A DNA stretch of 64,000 nt from Closterium sp. Naga37s-1 (lineage: Eukaryota > Streptophyta > Zygnematophyceae > Desmidiales > Closteriaceae), in contig CANJKZ010000269.1 of NCBI GenBank assembly GCA_947471745.1, positions 372,001-436,000 on the forward strand. The letters are read 5' to 3'. Shown in pieces: positions 42,895 through 52,191 of the stretch; position 1 is the first letter of the stretch; every line of letters begins with the position of its first letter. Under the pieces are notes generated by a model. That model had not been told where the DNA came from, made no database searches, and saw only the letters and a list, made by a program, of their open reading frames with translations. The position numbers and the translations under genes are program-made.

Positions 42895-45167
42895 CGACCA
42901 CAGCCGTACTTCGTTCCCCTTCTTCAGCAGGTTCTTGGTCAGCAGCCTCCTCCCTGTCCTGCTCCCTCCTTAGAGTGTCCTCCGCCTGTCCAGTCGCAGT
43001 CACAGCTACCGCCTGCCTCGCCACTCCCTGGTCCTTCTCCCTACACTGGTCCGACAGGCGGTCTTACGGAGCGTCGTGAGCCTGAGTCTCGTCCTGTGTC
43101 GCCTGAGTCTCGTTCTGCGTCACCTGTTCGTGCTGCTCGCACTGGTCGTCGTGTCCCGCGTCAGCGTCCTCCTGCTGTCCCAGGCACTCACCAGATGGCG
43201 CTTCGTCCTTCCACTGCTCCACAGCGTGTCCCGCTGCCTTCTCCTCCTGGGTCCTCTCTTCCTGACCTTGCTGACCCGGAGTCTGACTCTCTTCGTGCTG
43301 CTAGTCCTACTGTCACGCGTCTCCTGGCCACTACTGTCACTGACCCTTCCTTTGAGTCAGCTGCTGCGTCTGCCTTAGTTGCTGAGCTTGTCCACTTTGC
43401 TGCTCACTGTCGTCAAGACTACGCTGCGAGTCTTGTTGCTGAGTCTGAGTCTGTCTGTCCTCCGTCCGTCGGGGGTGAGTGTGCTCTTGGCACGGACGTC
43501 CTTGAGGACAGGCAGGAGGAGTTTGAGTGCTTTGCCGCTGCTGTACCTCATCTTGTGGCCATGCTGCTTGCACCTGAGGGAGACCCGGATGCTCCAGACA
43601 TCCCGACCCCGCGCTCTTACGCTGAGGCGATCGCGTGTGAGTACTCCTCTCAGTGGCAGACAGCCATGGACGCAGAGATGGCATCCTGGAAGTCCACTGG
43701 CACTTACGTCGACGACGTTCCCCCTCCTGGGGCGAACATCGTCAGTGGCATGTGGATTTTCAGGGTGAAGCGGCCGCCAGGTTCTCCGCCTGTCTTCAAG
43801 GCTCGTTACATTGCTCGAGGCTTCAGTCAGCGAGAGGGAGTAGACTTCTTCCAGACCTTCTCCCCTACCCCGAAGATGACCACTCTTCGGGTGCTGCTGC
43901 ACGTTGCCGCTCAGCGTGACTACGAGCTTCACTCTCTTGACTTCAGCACAGCTTTCTTGCAGGGCAGCCTGCACGAGGAGATCTGGCTGCGCCGCCCTCC
44001 TGGTTTCACTGGGTCGTTTCCTCCTGGTACCCAGTGGAGCCTCCGGCGGCCGGTCTACGGTCTCCGCCAGGCGCCACGTGAGTGGCACGACACACTGAGG
44101 ACTACATTTGCGGCTCTTGGGTTTGCGCCTTCTACTGCTGACCCGTCGCTGTTTCTGCGCACCGACACTTCACTGCCGCCGTTCTACATCCTCGTGTACG
44201 TCGACGCTTTGCCACTGCTGACACTGAGGCTCTCGCCCACGTGAAGTCGGAGCTGCAGAAGAGACACACGTGCACAGACCTGGGTAAACTGCGCAGCTAC
44301 CTTGGCTTGCAGATCACCCGGGACAGAGCACGCCGCACCATCACCCTGACTCAGTCACACATGGTGCAGCAGGTCCTTCAGCGCTTCGGCTTCACCTGGT
44401 CCTCGGCACATGCCACTCCTCTGGCTACAGGTCACTCGCTCTCAGCTCCACCTTCGGACGAGTCCGTAAAGCCGAGTGGTCCTTACCCAGAGCTAGTTGG
44501 CTGCCTCATGTACCTGATGACTTGCACTTGTCCTGACCTCGCGTACCCTCTTGGTCTTCTGGCTCGCTACGTGGCTCTTGGTCAGCACCGACCTGAGCAC
44601 ATGGCTGCTGCTAAGAGGGTACTGCGCTACTTGTGCAGTACATCAGGCATGGGGCTAGTGCTTGGAGGGAGGAGCTCAGTTGTTCTCACTGGGCACTCAG
44701 ACGCTTCTTGGGTTGACGACCAGGCTACTCAGCGGTCGTCACAGGATTATACCTTCAGCCTTGGCTCTGGTTCATTTTCTTGGCGTTCTACTCGCTCGAC
44801 TTCAGTTCTCAGCTCCAGTTGTGAGGCTGAGATCTACGCCATAGCCATGGCTGCACAGGAGTTGCGCTGGCTCACCTACCTGCTGACTGACTTGGGAGAG
44901 CGGCCTCGTTCTCCTCCAGTGCTGTATGTCGACAACAAGGCTGCCATTGCCTTGTGTGAGGAGCACAGACTGGAGCACAGAACGAAGCACATCGCTCTGC
45001 GTTACTTCCTGGCTCGAGAGTTGCAGCAGCGTGGTCAGCTTCGTCTGCGTTACGTGGCCACTCAGGCCAACACTGCTGATATATTCACCAAGGCACTTCA
45101 GTCTGGTGATCATCAGCGTTTCTGCACTATGCTAGGGCTTGTGCCCACCTTCCCTCACTTACTGTAG
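42895..45167 (+). pseudogene. element G RT and RNase H, YVDD destroyed
   Basis: Frame opens again at about 43022-43096 (PESRSASPVRAARTGRR). RT: GMWIFRVKRPPGSPPVFKAR, GFSQREGVDFFQTFSPTPKM, DFSTAFLQGSLHEEIWLRRP, YGLRQAPREWHD. At 44197-44208 the box reads TAC GTC GAC GCT: comparison with E shows seven bases (ACTTGGT) lost after GACG, converting YVDD to YVDA and shifting frame. The new frame from 44241 continues the thumb and RNase H (SDASWVDDQATQRSS, SSSCEAEIYAIAMAAQELRW, DNKAAIALCEEHR, TADIFTKAL) to the stop at 45167. The RT is therefore inactive. Confidence 0.93.
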
Positions 45168-45183
45168 GCTTTGCCTGTACTGT

Positions 45184-45399
45184 GATCTCTATATATATAT
45201 ATACCTGCATGCTTGCTTTGCTAGATCGAGATCACTGTATTGTTTGTGCTGCATATATGCCTCTGCATGTGAACTGGCCTTGTGGCCCTTTGCTTGTGCT
45301 CAGAGTGTGTGGTGACGTTGTGATCCACCCTGAGCTTGCTTTGTCTTTCTTGACTGGTCTTGTGACCCCTTGCTCTCCTCCACTTAGCCTATGGGGGTG
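45184..45399 (+). promoter_or_regulatory. element G 3' region: (TA)n motif and polypurine tract
   Basis: GATCTCTATATATATATATA is followed by CCTGCATGCTTGC as in E; the tract AGCCTATGGGGGTG ends flush at the 3' LTR (45400). Confidence 0.7.
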
Positions 45400-45525
45400 T
45401 GTCAAACATTATATATGTTACTGCTGTGTAGGCTACAGTGGGTTAGCCTTTAGGGGGTACAATACTCTAGGGTTTCATACTTGTACTCCCAATGTTCCTA
45501 GTTCAATCACTTCTTGTTTCTGACA
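45400..45525 (+). repeat. 3' LTR of element G (126 bp)
   Basis: Same ends as the 5' LTR, three substitutions apart. Target duplication ATGCC follows at 45526-45530. Confidence 0.95.
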
Positions 45526-45690
45526 ATGCCATCCGAGGGAGGAATCAACCCTAAACACATGCGTCCAGGTGTTTAGGGTTGATGCCTCCCTGACCGGATG
45601 CATGCCCGAATGGGTTTTATTATTTTTTTCCCCGCGGGCAGCGAGCTCCTCCGGGCGGACTCGCTTGTCCGCTGAGATATATTCGGAGAA
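45526..45690. repeat. right arm and centre of the foldback sequence
   Basis: A 23 bp hairpin with one mismatch (45536-45558 with 45569-45591, arms around TCAACCCTAAACAC, loop ATGCGTCCAG) is followed by a right arm imperfectly complementary to 38121-38220: GGATGCATGCCCGAATGGG, a TTTTATTATTTTTTTC run, CCGCGGGCAGC and CGCTGAGATATATTCGG. A smaller hairpin GCGGAC/GTCCGC is at 45655-45672. Confidence 0.6.
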
Positions 45691-47357
45691 AACTTCCACC
45701 AGGCCCAATTAATAGTGACTATTCATACAATTCTTTAGCGGCTCAACAGCATTTTTAGAATTGTAGAAGCACCCTCGACTTCACCTCATTTTTTGCAGTT
45801 CACCCCCCGAAAATATCGCGAACCACCGTTCACCCAGCGTCCGCTTTTGTCAGATGAGGTATAATCTTGGAACCCTTGCGCCGGCTATAGTGCAAGGGCA
45901 AATGCTATCGGAGTCGGGGTAGCCTTAGTTAAAAGGAACTCACACCCAACCGATTTGCAGCCCACCAGCCAATCACTCCACGTAATTTCGCTGGTACGGG
46001 GCCCCAACTTTCGCCGCTCGAGTAGATGCCAGGGTCTCCAGAAAATCGAAGATTGCACCAATCGTCGTCGCAGCTCCCCGATAATTTCGTAGTCGTTTCA
46101 CCCAGCCCAATTTTGTCGGAGTAGAACAGTGCCGCGAACTCCCCTTTTTTGTTTTTCCTGTACAGCTGTGGAACGAGCACCAATCCATGTGCCTTTAACC
46201 AGCACAGGGTAGGCACGTGTTCACCCCCGTTATTCGGCCAAGTAGGTCGACTGCATGAGTCGGAACCAGGACTTGGTGGGGATGATGATGTTTGGGCGAC
46301 GAAGGGCCGCAGGTCGTTTTTATTGCCTTTTACCCTGCTCCTCGCGTCGTTCTTCAACCCCCGCTTAGCCGTCGGGCAGTTTCTTCCCGTGTGTCCCAGC
46401 GGCCTGTACCAGACTGTTCCGAAAACGGCGGGGTGGTACTTTGAACACCGTTTAATCGTGGGTCATTGCGGCTATCCCCGAAAATGCCTTCCTTACAGGG
46501 AAACCACTCTCGAAATGTTGCCTTGAGGAGAAGAGAGCGTCGGTGGTCGCCTGTCCCCCAAACCACCGTCAGATCGGTCGAGGGTTTCATCTGTGACCAT
46601 TTGCGTGATTCAGCGCCAGTTATTAGTGACCAAACGCGTTACACCACTTACCAAACACGCGAACACTTCCGATATAGTGACCGTTTGCGCGATCGGGTTA
46701 CCGTACGCGTTACGGAGCCCCATGTTCGTTACGACTGACATAATTTCCCACGATAAATCATCGGCCAACCAGATGTGAGTTCGGACAGGAACTCGGTGTT
46801 CTTCTCCACTTTCGATGGCGAATCACAACTCCCAAGCTAGAAAAAAACAGTCGAAGTCAAAGATAGAAAAAAACAGTCGAAGTCAAAGCACATCGCAAGC
46901 ACAAGTTGAAGTCAAAACAGATCGCCCGCAAATAAGAAGCCAACCCATTGGAGTCGCGCTTCGCCTCACACACATTCATCTTATCGCGTAGTTACACTCC
47001 CGTAGGTTTACGTTCCGAAGGCCCAAACCTAGCGCACCCACTTTTAGGTATGTGTGCCAGAAACCGAAACGCAGCTTTTGGATGAGCAGCCGAGTACAGT
47101 AGCAGGAGTTTTGCAACCCCCCATTTTTTAGATGCAGCGGGGTCAATTTTACGGTACCCTATTTCTTCGTAACGGGCAACCGCCGCCTTTGGCTGTTTTT
47201 TCTTGATGAGCGTGCGGCATCGATCAGATCCGCACAAGCCATCGGTGGAACAATCATCGGCTAGTCGGAGTGGCCTTGGCGTTTGGATTAGCGGAGAGGA
47301 GGAGTTGGATAGAGGGGCGACGGAGATTTCACAGTATCGATGGGTACACCACATCCC
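45691..47357. other. unassigned intergenic DNA
   Basis: No transposon domain. A minus-strand frame at 46357-45929 (142 codons; GEFAALFYSDKIGLGETTTK) has protein-like composition but no recognised family. A 23 bp direct repeat (GAAAAAAACAGTCGAAGTCAAAG type) occurs twice at 46838-46888. A minus-strand stretch around 47200-46990 is also open without motifs. Could contain exons of an unknown gene. Confidence 0.4.
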
Positions 47358-47404
47358 TGTCAACGGGAGTAGTGTTTGGCTCTGTCCTCGCTTGGGCGGT
47401 GCCG

Positions 47405-47960
47405 ACCGCGGAAGGCCGCGGGGGCCGCGGGAGGCCGCGGGAGGCCGCGGGAGACCGCGGGGCCGCGGGAGACCGCGGGGGCCACGGGAGGCCGCGGGAG
47501 ACCGCGGGGCCGCGGGAGGCCGCGGGAGGCCGCGGGAGACCGCGGGGCCGCGGGAGACCGCGGAAGGCCGCGGGAGACCGCGGGGCCGCGGGGGACCGCG
47601 GAAGGCCGCGGGGGGCGCGGGAGGCCGCGGGAGACCGCGGGGCCGCGGGAGACCGCGGAAGTCCGCGGGGGCCGCGGGAGGCCGCGGGAGGCCGCGGGAG
47701 GCCGCGGGAGACCGCGGGGCCGCGGGAGGCCGCGGGAGGCCGCGGGAGACCGCGGGGCCGCGGGAGGCCGCGGGAGGCCGCGGGAGACCGCGGGGCCGCG
47801 GCAGGCCGCGGGAGGCCGCGGGAGACCGCGGGGCCGCGGGAGGTCGTGGGGCAACCACGGGACCGCGGGGGCCGCGGGAGGCCGCGGGAGACAACCACGG
47901 GACCACGGGACCGCGGGGACCTCGGTGGCCGCGGATGGACGACCGGGGGCCACGGGGGCC
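47405..47960. repeat. CCGCGG tandem array (GGGAGGCCGC / GGGAGACCGC units)
   Basis: About 10 bp units, CCGCGGGAGG and CCGCGGGAGA with CCGCGGGGCCGCGGGAG variants, repeat for some 550 bp. They occupy the place of the GTCGAC-rich segment of the other family C LTRs. Extremely CpG-rich; open frames on both strands (Arg/Gly/Pro) are composition artefacts. Confidence 0.9.
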
Positions 47961-48453
47961 GCGGGATACCCGGTCGACCAGGATACCCGGGCGACGTGTG
48001 CGAAAGTCGCCGGGGGTGATTTCTGCGAGGACGACCTCGGGGGTGGTATCCCGAGGTCGACGTGGCTGGTGGGCGCCGTCACGGGTGGAGTGTCTGCGCT
48101 GGGCATGTGACGGGGCGTTGGGCGCCAACCAGCTGCACGCACCTGCGAAGCTGGTGCACCATTGTCAGGCGGGTGCAACGCTGTGCAGCCGACTTGCTGC
48201 AGCGTTGGCACACCGCGGACTTGCAACGTTGGCAAGCCGCGACTTTGCTCTGCTGGAGCGCGGTCGACCAAGTCGTGCTGGCACGCGGTCGACCGTGCTG
48301 CGCTGGCAGTCGACCAGCAGCCTTGCTAGGTCTGATGTAGTCTGTGTTGCCAATGTTGATGCTATTATTCCTGAATCATTGTTGTGAACTTTTGCTAGTG
48401 AAACTCTTGCCAAATTTCCCTGTGAACCAGCAAGCAGTGCAAGCACAAGTAAA

Positions 48454-48977
48454 TGTCAGAATGTTATATTTCTCTAGTCTACAGTGGGGTACTCTATAGT
48501 GAGTATAGCCCTGTCAGGGTTTGCTGTATGTACTCAACTGCCTGCTAGTGAAAACCTCTCTTCTCTGTTTCAATCCTCATTCTATCTTTCACATGGTTTC
48601 AGAGCAGGTCGACCCTCCCTGGTCGATCCTGTGGATGGGCCCACCCGATGCTTCCGCTGCTGTACTGGCGTGCGGCGTTTTTCTTTTCTTCCCGCCGCGC
48701 GCTCGGGGCGCGCGGCGGTTTTCTGCCCGCCGTGCGCCCCGAGGCGCGCGGCGAATTCCTGCCTCATACGTCACCCCGGGGACCCGCGCGTCCCCCCCGT
48801 CGACCGTCGCGCCGCCCCCGGGGACCCGCGCGGCCCTCCCCGTCGACCCGCGCACTGCCCCCGTCGACCCGCGAGTCGCCCCCCGGGGACCCGCGCGCAC
48901 TGCCCTGTCGACCCGCGCGCTGCCCTGCCCGTCGCCCGTCGCGGCGCCCTGGGGGCCCGCGCGTCGCCCCCTCCCGT
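48454..48977 (+). mobile_element. F' element, 3'-truncated copy of miniature element F
   Basis: The 140 bp LTR (48454-48593, TGTCAGAATGTTATATTTC ... CTTTCACA), PBS-like TGGTTTCAGAGC (48594-48605) and an internal start GAGCAGGTCGACCCTCCCTG match F at 26951-27135. The GC-rich internal repeats run to about 48977, where the family C LTR resumes with GTGCCTAGCCCGTAGTCTAG. No 3' LTR remains. Confidence 0.85.
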
Positions 48978-49030
48978 CCGTGCCTAGCCCGTAGTCTAGC
49001 TCCCGTTGCACTAGTTATCTCCGCAATCCA

Positions 49031-49878
49031 GAAAATGGGGCTGATCGAAACCTACCGTGAAGCTACTCGTTGGTTGTTGTCCAGGAAACAGCTTTCTAGT
49101 TACTAGCGAACCTACTGTCTGGGGCTCGTGCGAGGTTGGGGCTCTCCGAACGTCAACATACGGGAGAGTTTCTTTGTGGGAAGAATGAATGTCTGTGCAG
49201 CGAAGTTCCCAACTGAAGGTTGAAGAGTTCTGATTGCACACGAAAAGCAGTAACTCCGCTTTTGCGACTGAAGCGGCTTCCACCCATTTGAACACGAAAA
49301 GCTGAGTTACATCGCTTTCCCTGCGCTGAGATTCTTTGACTGGCTGGGAAGCACTGTTTGCACAGGGAAGCGTCAAATGAGCGCATTTCGCACCACACAC
49401 TGTCAGGGATTTCTTGTTCTTCTTCATTGGTCAAGTAGACGACACCTGGCAAGCATCTGGGCAAACAGGTTAGACAACTGGACCGAACCAGTGGTTTACA
49501 CGTTTCAGCTGGAGGCACTAGCCAACTTCACGGTTGCGCAACACGTTGCAGTATTTTTTTTGGGTCCTGCAGACGTGTGCATCGAGGGCGTCCCCAAGTG
49601 TCGCTATATTATTGACTCGGAGAAAGTGCCTTGTTACAGTTACGATGTAACTGGTAGGGTAACTAATGATTAGATTTCATTTATTCGTACGATATATTAT
49701 ATTTTTTTTACGGGTTTTCATTTAGCGTTTAATAATAGATTCGTGTGCATTATTAATATGATTATTTATTGCAAATACTAGGCGACAGGGTTACAGAACA
49801 AATCACTACGACACACATGCTACGACACAAACACTGTTGCAAACACATGACATCCTACGCGTGCTCAAAAGGTGACGC
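49031..49878. other. unassigned flank of the candidate gene
   Basis: Mixed-composition DNA. A plus-strand frame 49377-49673 (99 codons, FTVAQHVAVFFLGPADVCIE) and an overlapping minus-strand frame 49518-49156 both look protein-like, but nothing decides between them. AT-rich from 49680 to 49760, consistent with a 3' flank. Confidence 0.35.
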
Positions 49879-50147
49879 TTATGGACCTTGCAATCCAGGC
49901 AACCCTTCGCATGAAATAAACACCCTCTCGGTGCCAGCATGAAATTTCCAAGCAGCCTTATCAGCCTCCCACCACGGGCCCGTAGCGGCGGTCCTGTTCT
50001 GAACCGCGAACGCGACGGCATTGTGGACTTTCGAATGTTGAATCGTCAATGCATTTCGATTGTCAACCGGGCTGCGCGGCATTTCGTCGCCGTTGATCAA
50101 CTTGTATTTGACCTTCAACGAGCAATGGGTTGTGGTGATCATGACGT
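49879..50147 (-). CDS. candidate last exon of the minus-strand gene
   Basis: Minus-strand acceptor TTCCGACAG at 50156-50148, then an open frame with VMITTTHCSLKVKYKLINGD, IQHSKVHNAVAFAVQN, TGPWWEADKAAWKFHAG and a TAA at 49881-49879. The exon begins with two bases that complete the codon split at the end of the exon at 51642-51978, so the model is phase-consistent. Non-repetitive, Trp-containing sequence suggests a folded domain; family unknown. The intron between would be about 1.5 kb and holds the 120 bp minisatellite. Confidence 0.45.
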
Positions 50148-50624
50148 CTGTCGGAAACCAGCGTCATGACACCGCAACTAGACAAAACACCTTGTTAATA
50201 CAGCAACCCAAATGGCTCTACATAGCCCCAGCAGAAAGAACGCAAGCTGCTTGAATCGGAGCACCACAAAGGAGTGCCCCGGTCTCTGAAACGAGTGGAA
50301 GACTGCAGCTATGAAGAAGTCCGTTGAGAAGGGCAGCCCATCGTCATTGAAGTGCCACTTCAGCAAGCCCCATGAATGCGCATCTACTCAACAGTGGAGG
50401 TGGTAATGGGGGGAGAAAAGACGTGTTGGTGAATGCAACAGATTGAGTGGGTGGGGGCAGGTGTTCCGAGAGGGGGAAAAGAGGGTGGGAGGCGCTGCAT
50501 AAACACGCAGAAATGGCTGCCACTGCAGTGGCGTTAAGGGTGTGCCTACTGGAAGTGGAGGGTGGGGGTACAAGGGTGGAAAGGGCAGGGTTAGTACGAG
50601 GCACTAGGGTTTAGCAGTGAAACA

Positions 50625-51590
50625 CGCAGCCAAGCCAGGTGCACTACAGTAGTGTGCATGTGTGCCTGCTGGAAGGGGAAGGTGGGGGAACAAGGGAGGG
50701 AGGGGCTAGTTTTAATGAGACACAAGGGCCTTGTGAATCACGCAACATTGGCAGGTGCACTGCAGTTTGGGCTCAGGTGCACCTGCGGGAAAGGGAAAGG
50801 GGGGGTGCGCAAGGGAGTGAGGGGCTGGTGAGAACGAGGCACAAGGGCCTGGTCCCGCAGAAATGGCATGTGCACTGCAGTTTGCCTGCAGGTGCGCCTG
50901 CTGGAAGGTGGGGTGGGGGCACAAGGGAGGGAGGGGCTGGTTAGAACGACGCACACGGCCCTTGCTGTGAAACCCACGGCAATGGCAGGTGCCCTCCAGT
51001 TTGCCTGCAGGTGCGCCTGCTGGAAGGGGGGGTGGGGGCACAAGGGAGGGAGGGGCTGGTTAGAACGACGCACACGGCCCTTGCTGTGAAACCCACGGCA
51101 ATGGCAGGTGCCCTCCAGTTTGCCTGCAGGTGCGCCTGCTGGAAGGGGGGGTGGGGGCACAAGGGAGGGAGGGGCTGGTTAGAACGACGCACACGGCCCT
51201 TGCTGTTAAACCCACGGCAATGGCAGGTGCCCTCCAGTTTGCCTGCAGGTGCGCCTGCTGGAAGGGGAAAGTGGGGGCACAAGGGAGGGAGGGGCTGGTT
51301 AGAACGACGCACACGGCCCTTGCTGTGAAACCCACGGCAATGGCAGGTGCCCTCCAGTTTGCCTGCAGGTGCGCCTGCTGGAAGGGGAAAGTGGGGGCAC
51401 AAGGGAGGGAGGGTAGTTTTAATGAGACACAAGGGCCTTGTGAATCACGCAGCAATGGCAGGTGCACTGCAGTTTGGGCTCAGGTGTACCTGCGGGAAAG
51501 GGAAAGGGGGGGGTACAAGGGAGTGAGGGGCTGGTGAGAACGAGGCACAAGGGCCTGGTCCCGCAGAAATGGCATGTGCACTGCAGTAGC
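50625..51590. repeat. minisatellite, about 120 bp unit, about eight copies
   Basis: Units run GTGCACTGCAGTTTGCCTGC through AGGTGCGCCTGCTGGAAGG, a GGGAGGGAGGGGCTGGTTAG block and ACGCACACGGCCCTTGCTGT. Copies start near 50639, 50755, 50870, 50988, 51108, 51228, 51348 and 51462; the central ones are nearly identical and 120 bp long. Because the period is a multiple of three, long frames cross it on both strands without being genes. Confidence 0.93.
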
Positions 51591-51641
51591 AAAAGAGGGG
51601 TGAGGCAGGTGTGGGGGTTAAGAAAGAAGGCTTCGTCTTAC

Positions 51642-51978
51642 CAGCTCTATGTTCGGCACAAAAGGCTGCAGAAGAGAGGGTTCCGACCACTTCCCTACCA
51701 CGATCCGGTCGAGCAATACGGATGTGGAATCGCTCGTACAGCATCACACGGCCCATGGTGTGGACCTTGTTGCGGGCATCTTGCTGCTGCTTTCGGAGGT
51801 GGGACGGGCGCGTTTTCTCATTCTCCATGACCAGCCGCACTTTCGCCACATAGTCGGCGTCGGTTATACCGATAGCGGTGCACAGTGCAGTAATATTGGT
51901 GTCCCACGGCGTCCAGTACTCATGGTCAACGTCTGGCGTCTCGAAGTACATGATTTCCACTGCACGTCTCGCCGCTCC
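51642..51978 (-). CDS. candidate internal exon of the minus-strand gene
   Basis: Minus strand: acceptor CGTGGTCAG (51979 is its final G), exon GAARRAVEIMYFETPD through DHEYWTPWDTNITALCTAIG, VRLVMENEKTRPSHLRKQQQ and MGRVMLYERFHIRIARP to AFCAEHRAG, then donor GTAAGA at 51641. The 337 nt exon starts in phase 0 and ends in phase 1. The balanced composition, good splice sites and lack of repeats make this the most convincing coding stretch outside the transposons. No known domain is recognised. Confidence 0.55.
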
Positions 51979-52191
51979 CTGACCACGGAGCAAGGGGAGT
52001 TTTGGGTGGAAGGGGGGAAAGATGAAGGGGAGGGGAGTGGGGGGGAGGGGCGGGGAAGGGGTTGGGGGAGGCGGGAGCTTAGGATGATGGGGCGGATTGG
52101 GATGGGTGTGAGGTGAAGAGGCGCAAGGGAAGGTGCATATGCATACCACTCATGAACCTGACTGTTTACATGCAAAATTAGAAGGGTTCAC

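Larger units (their letters stand above)
38235..45525 (+). mobile_element. Copia family E element G, complete, full Gag, broken RT
   Basis: LTRs of 126 bp (38235-38360 and 45400-45525, three differences) are flanked by the identical pentamer ATGCC. It has the same architecture and about the same sequence as E and K but retains the N-terminal Gag domain, so it shows the ancestral layout. One long frame covers Gag-PR-IN-linker; RT carries a 7-base deletion in the catalytic box. Confidence 0.96.
47358..49025 (+). repeat. solo LTR of Copia family C with CCGCGG array and nested F' element
   Basis: Starts TGTCAACGGGAGTAGTG and ends ACTAGTTATCTCCGCA, as in the family C LTRs, with the GGTGCAACGCTG block at 48171-48250. 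Flanking pentamers ATCCC (47353-47357) and ATCCA (49026-49030) fit a decayed target duplication. No internal family C sequence is attached, so it is a solo LTR left by LTR-LTR recombination. It is enlarged by a CCGCGG array (47405-47960) and by F' (48454-48977). Confidence 0.88.

Noticed and set aside
47203..48387. A 394-codon plus-strand frame and a 378-codon minus-strand frame
   Set aside because: Both run through the CCGCGG array and LTR sequence; Arg/Gly/Pro composition only.
50639..51537. Small proteins encoded by the 120 bp minisatellite
   Set aside because: The period is divisible by three, so frames persist on both strands; no independent coding evidence.
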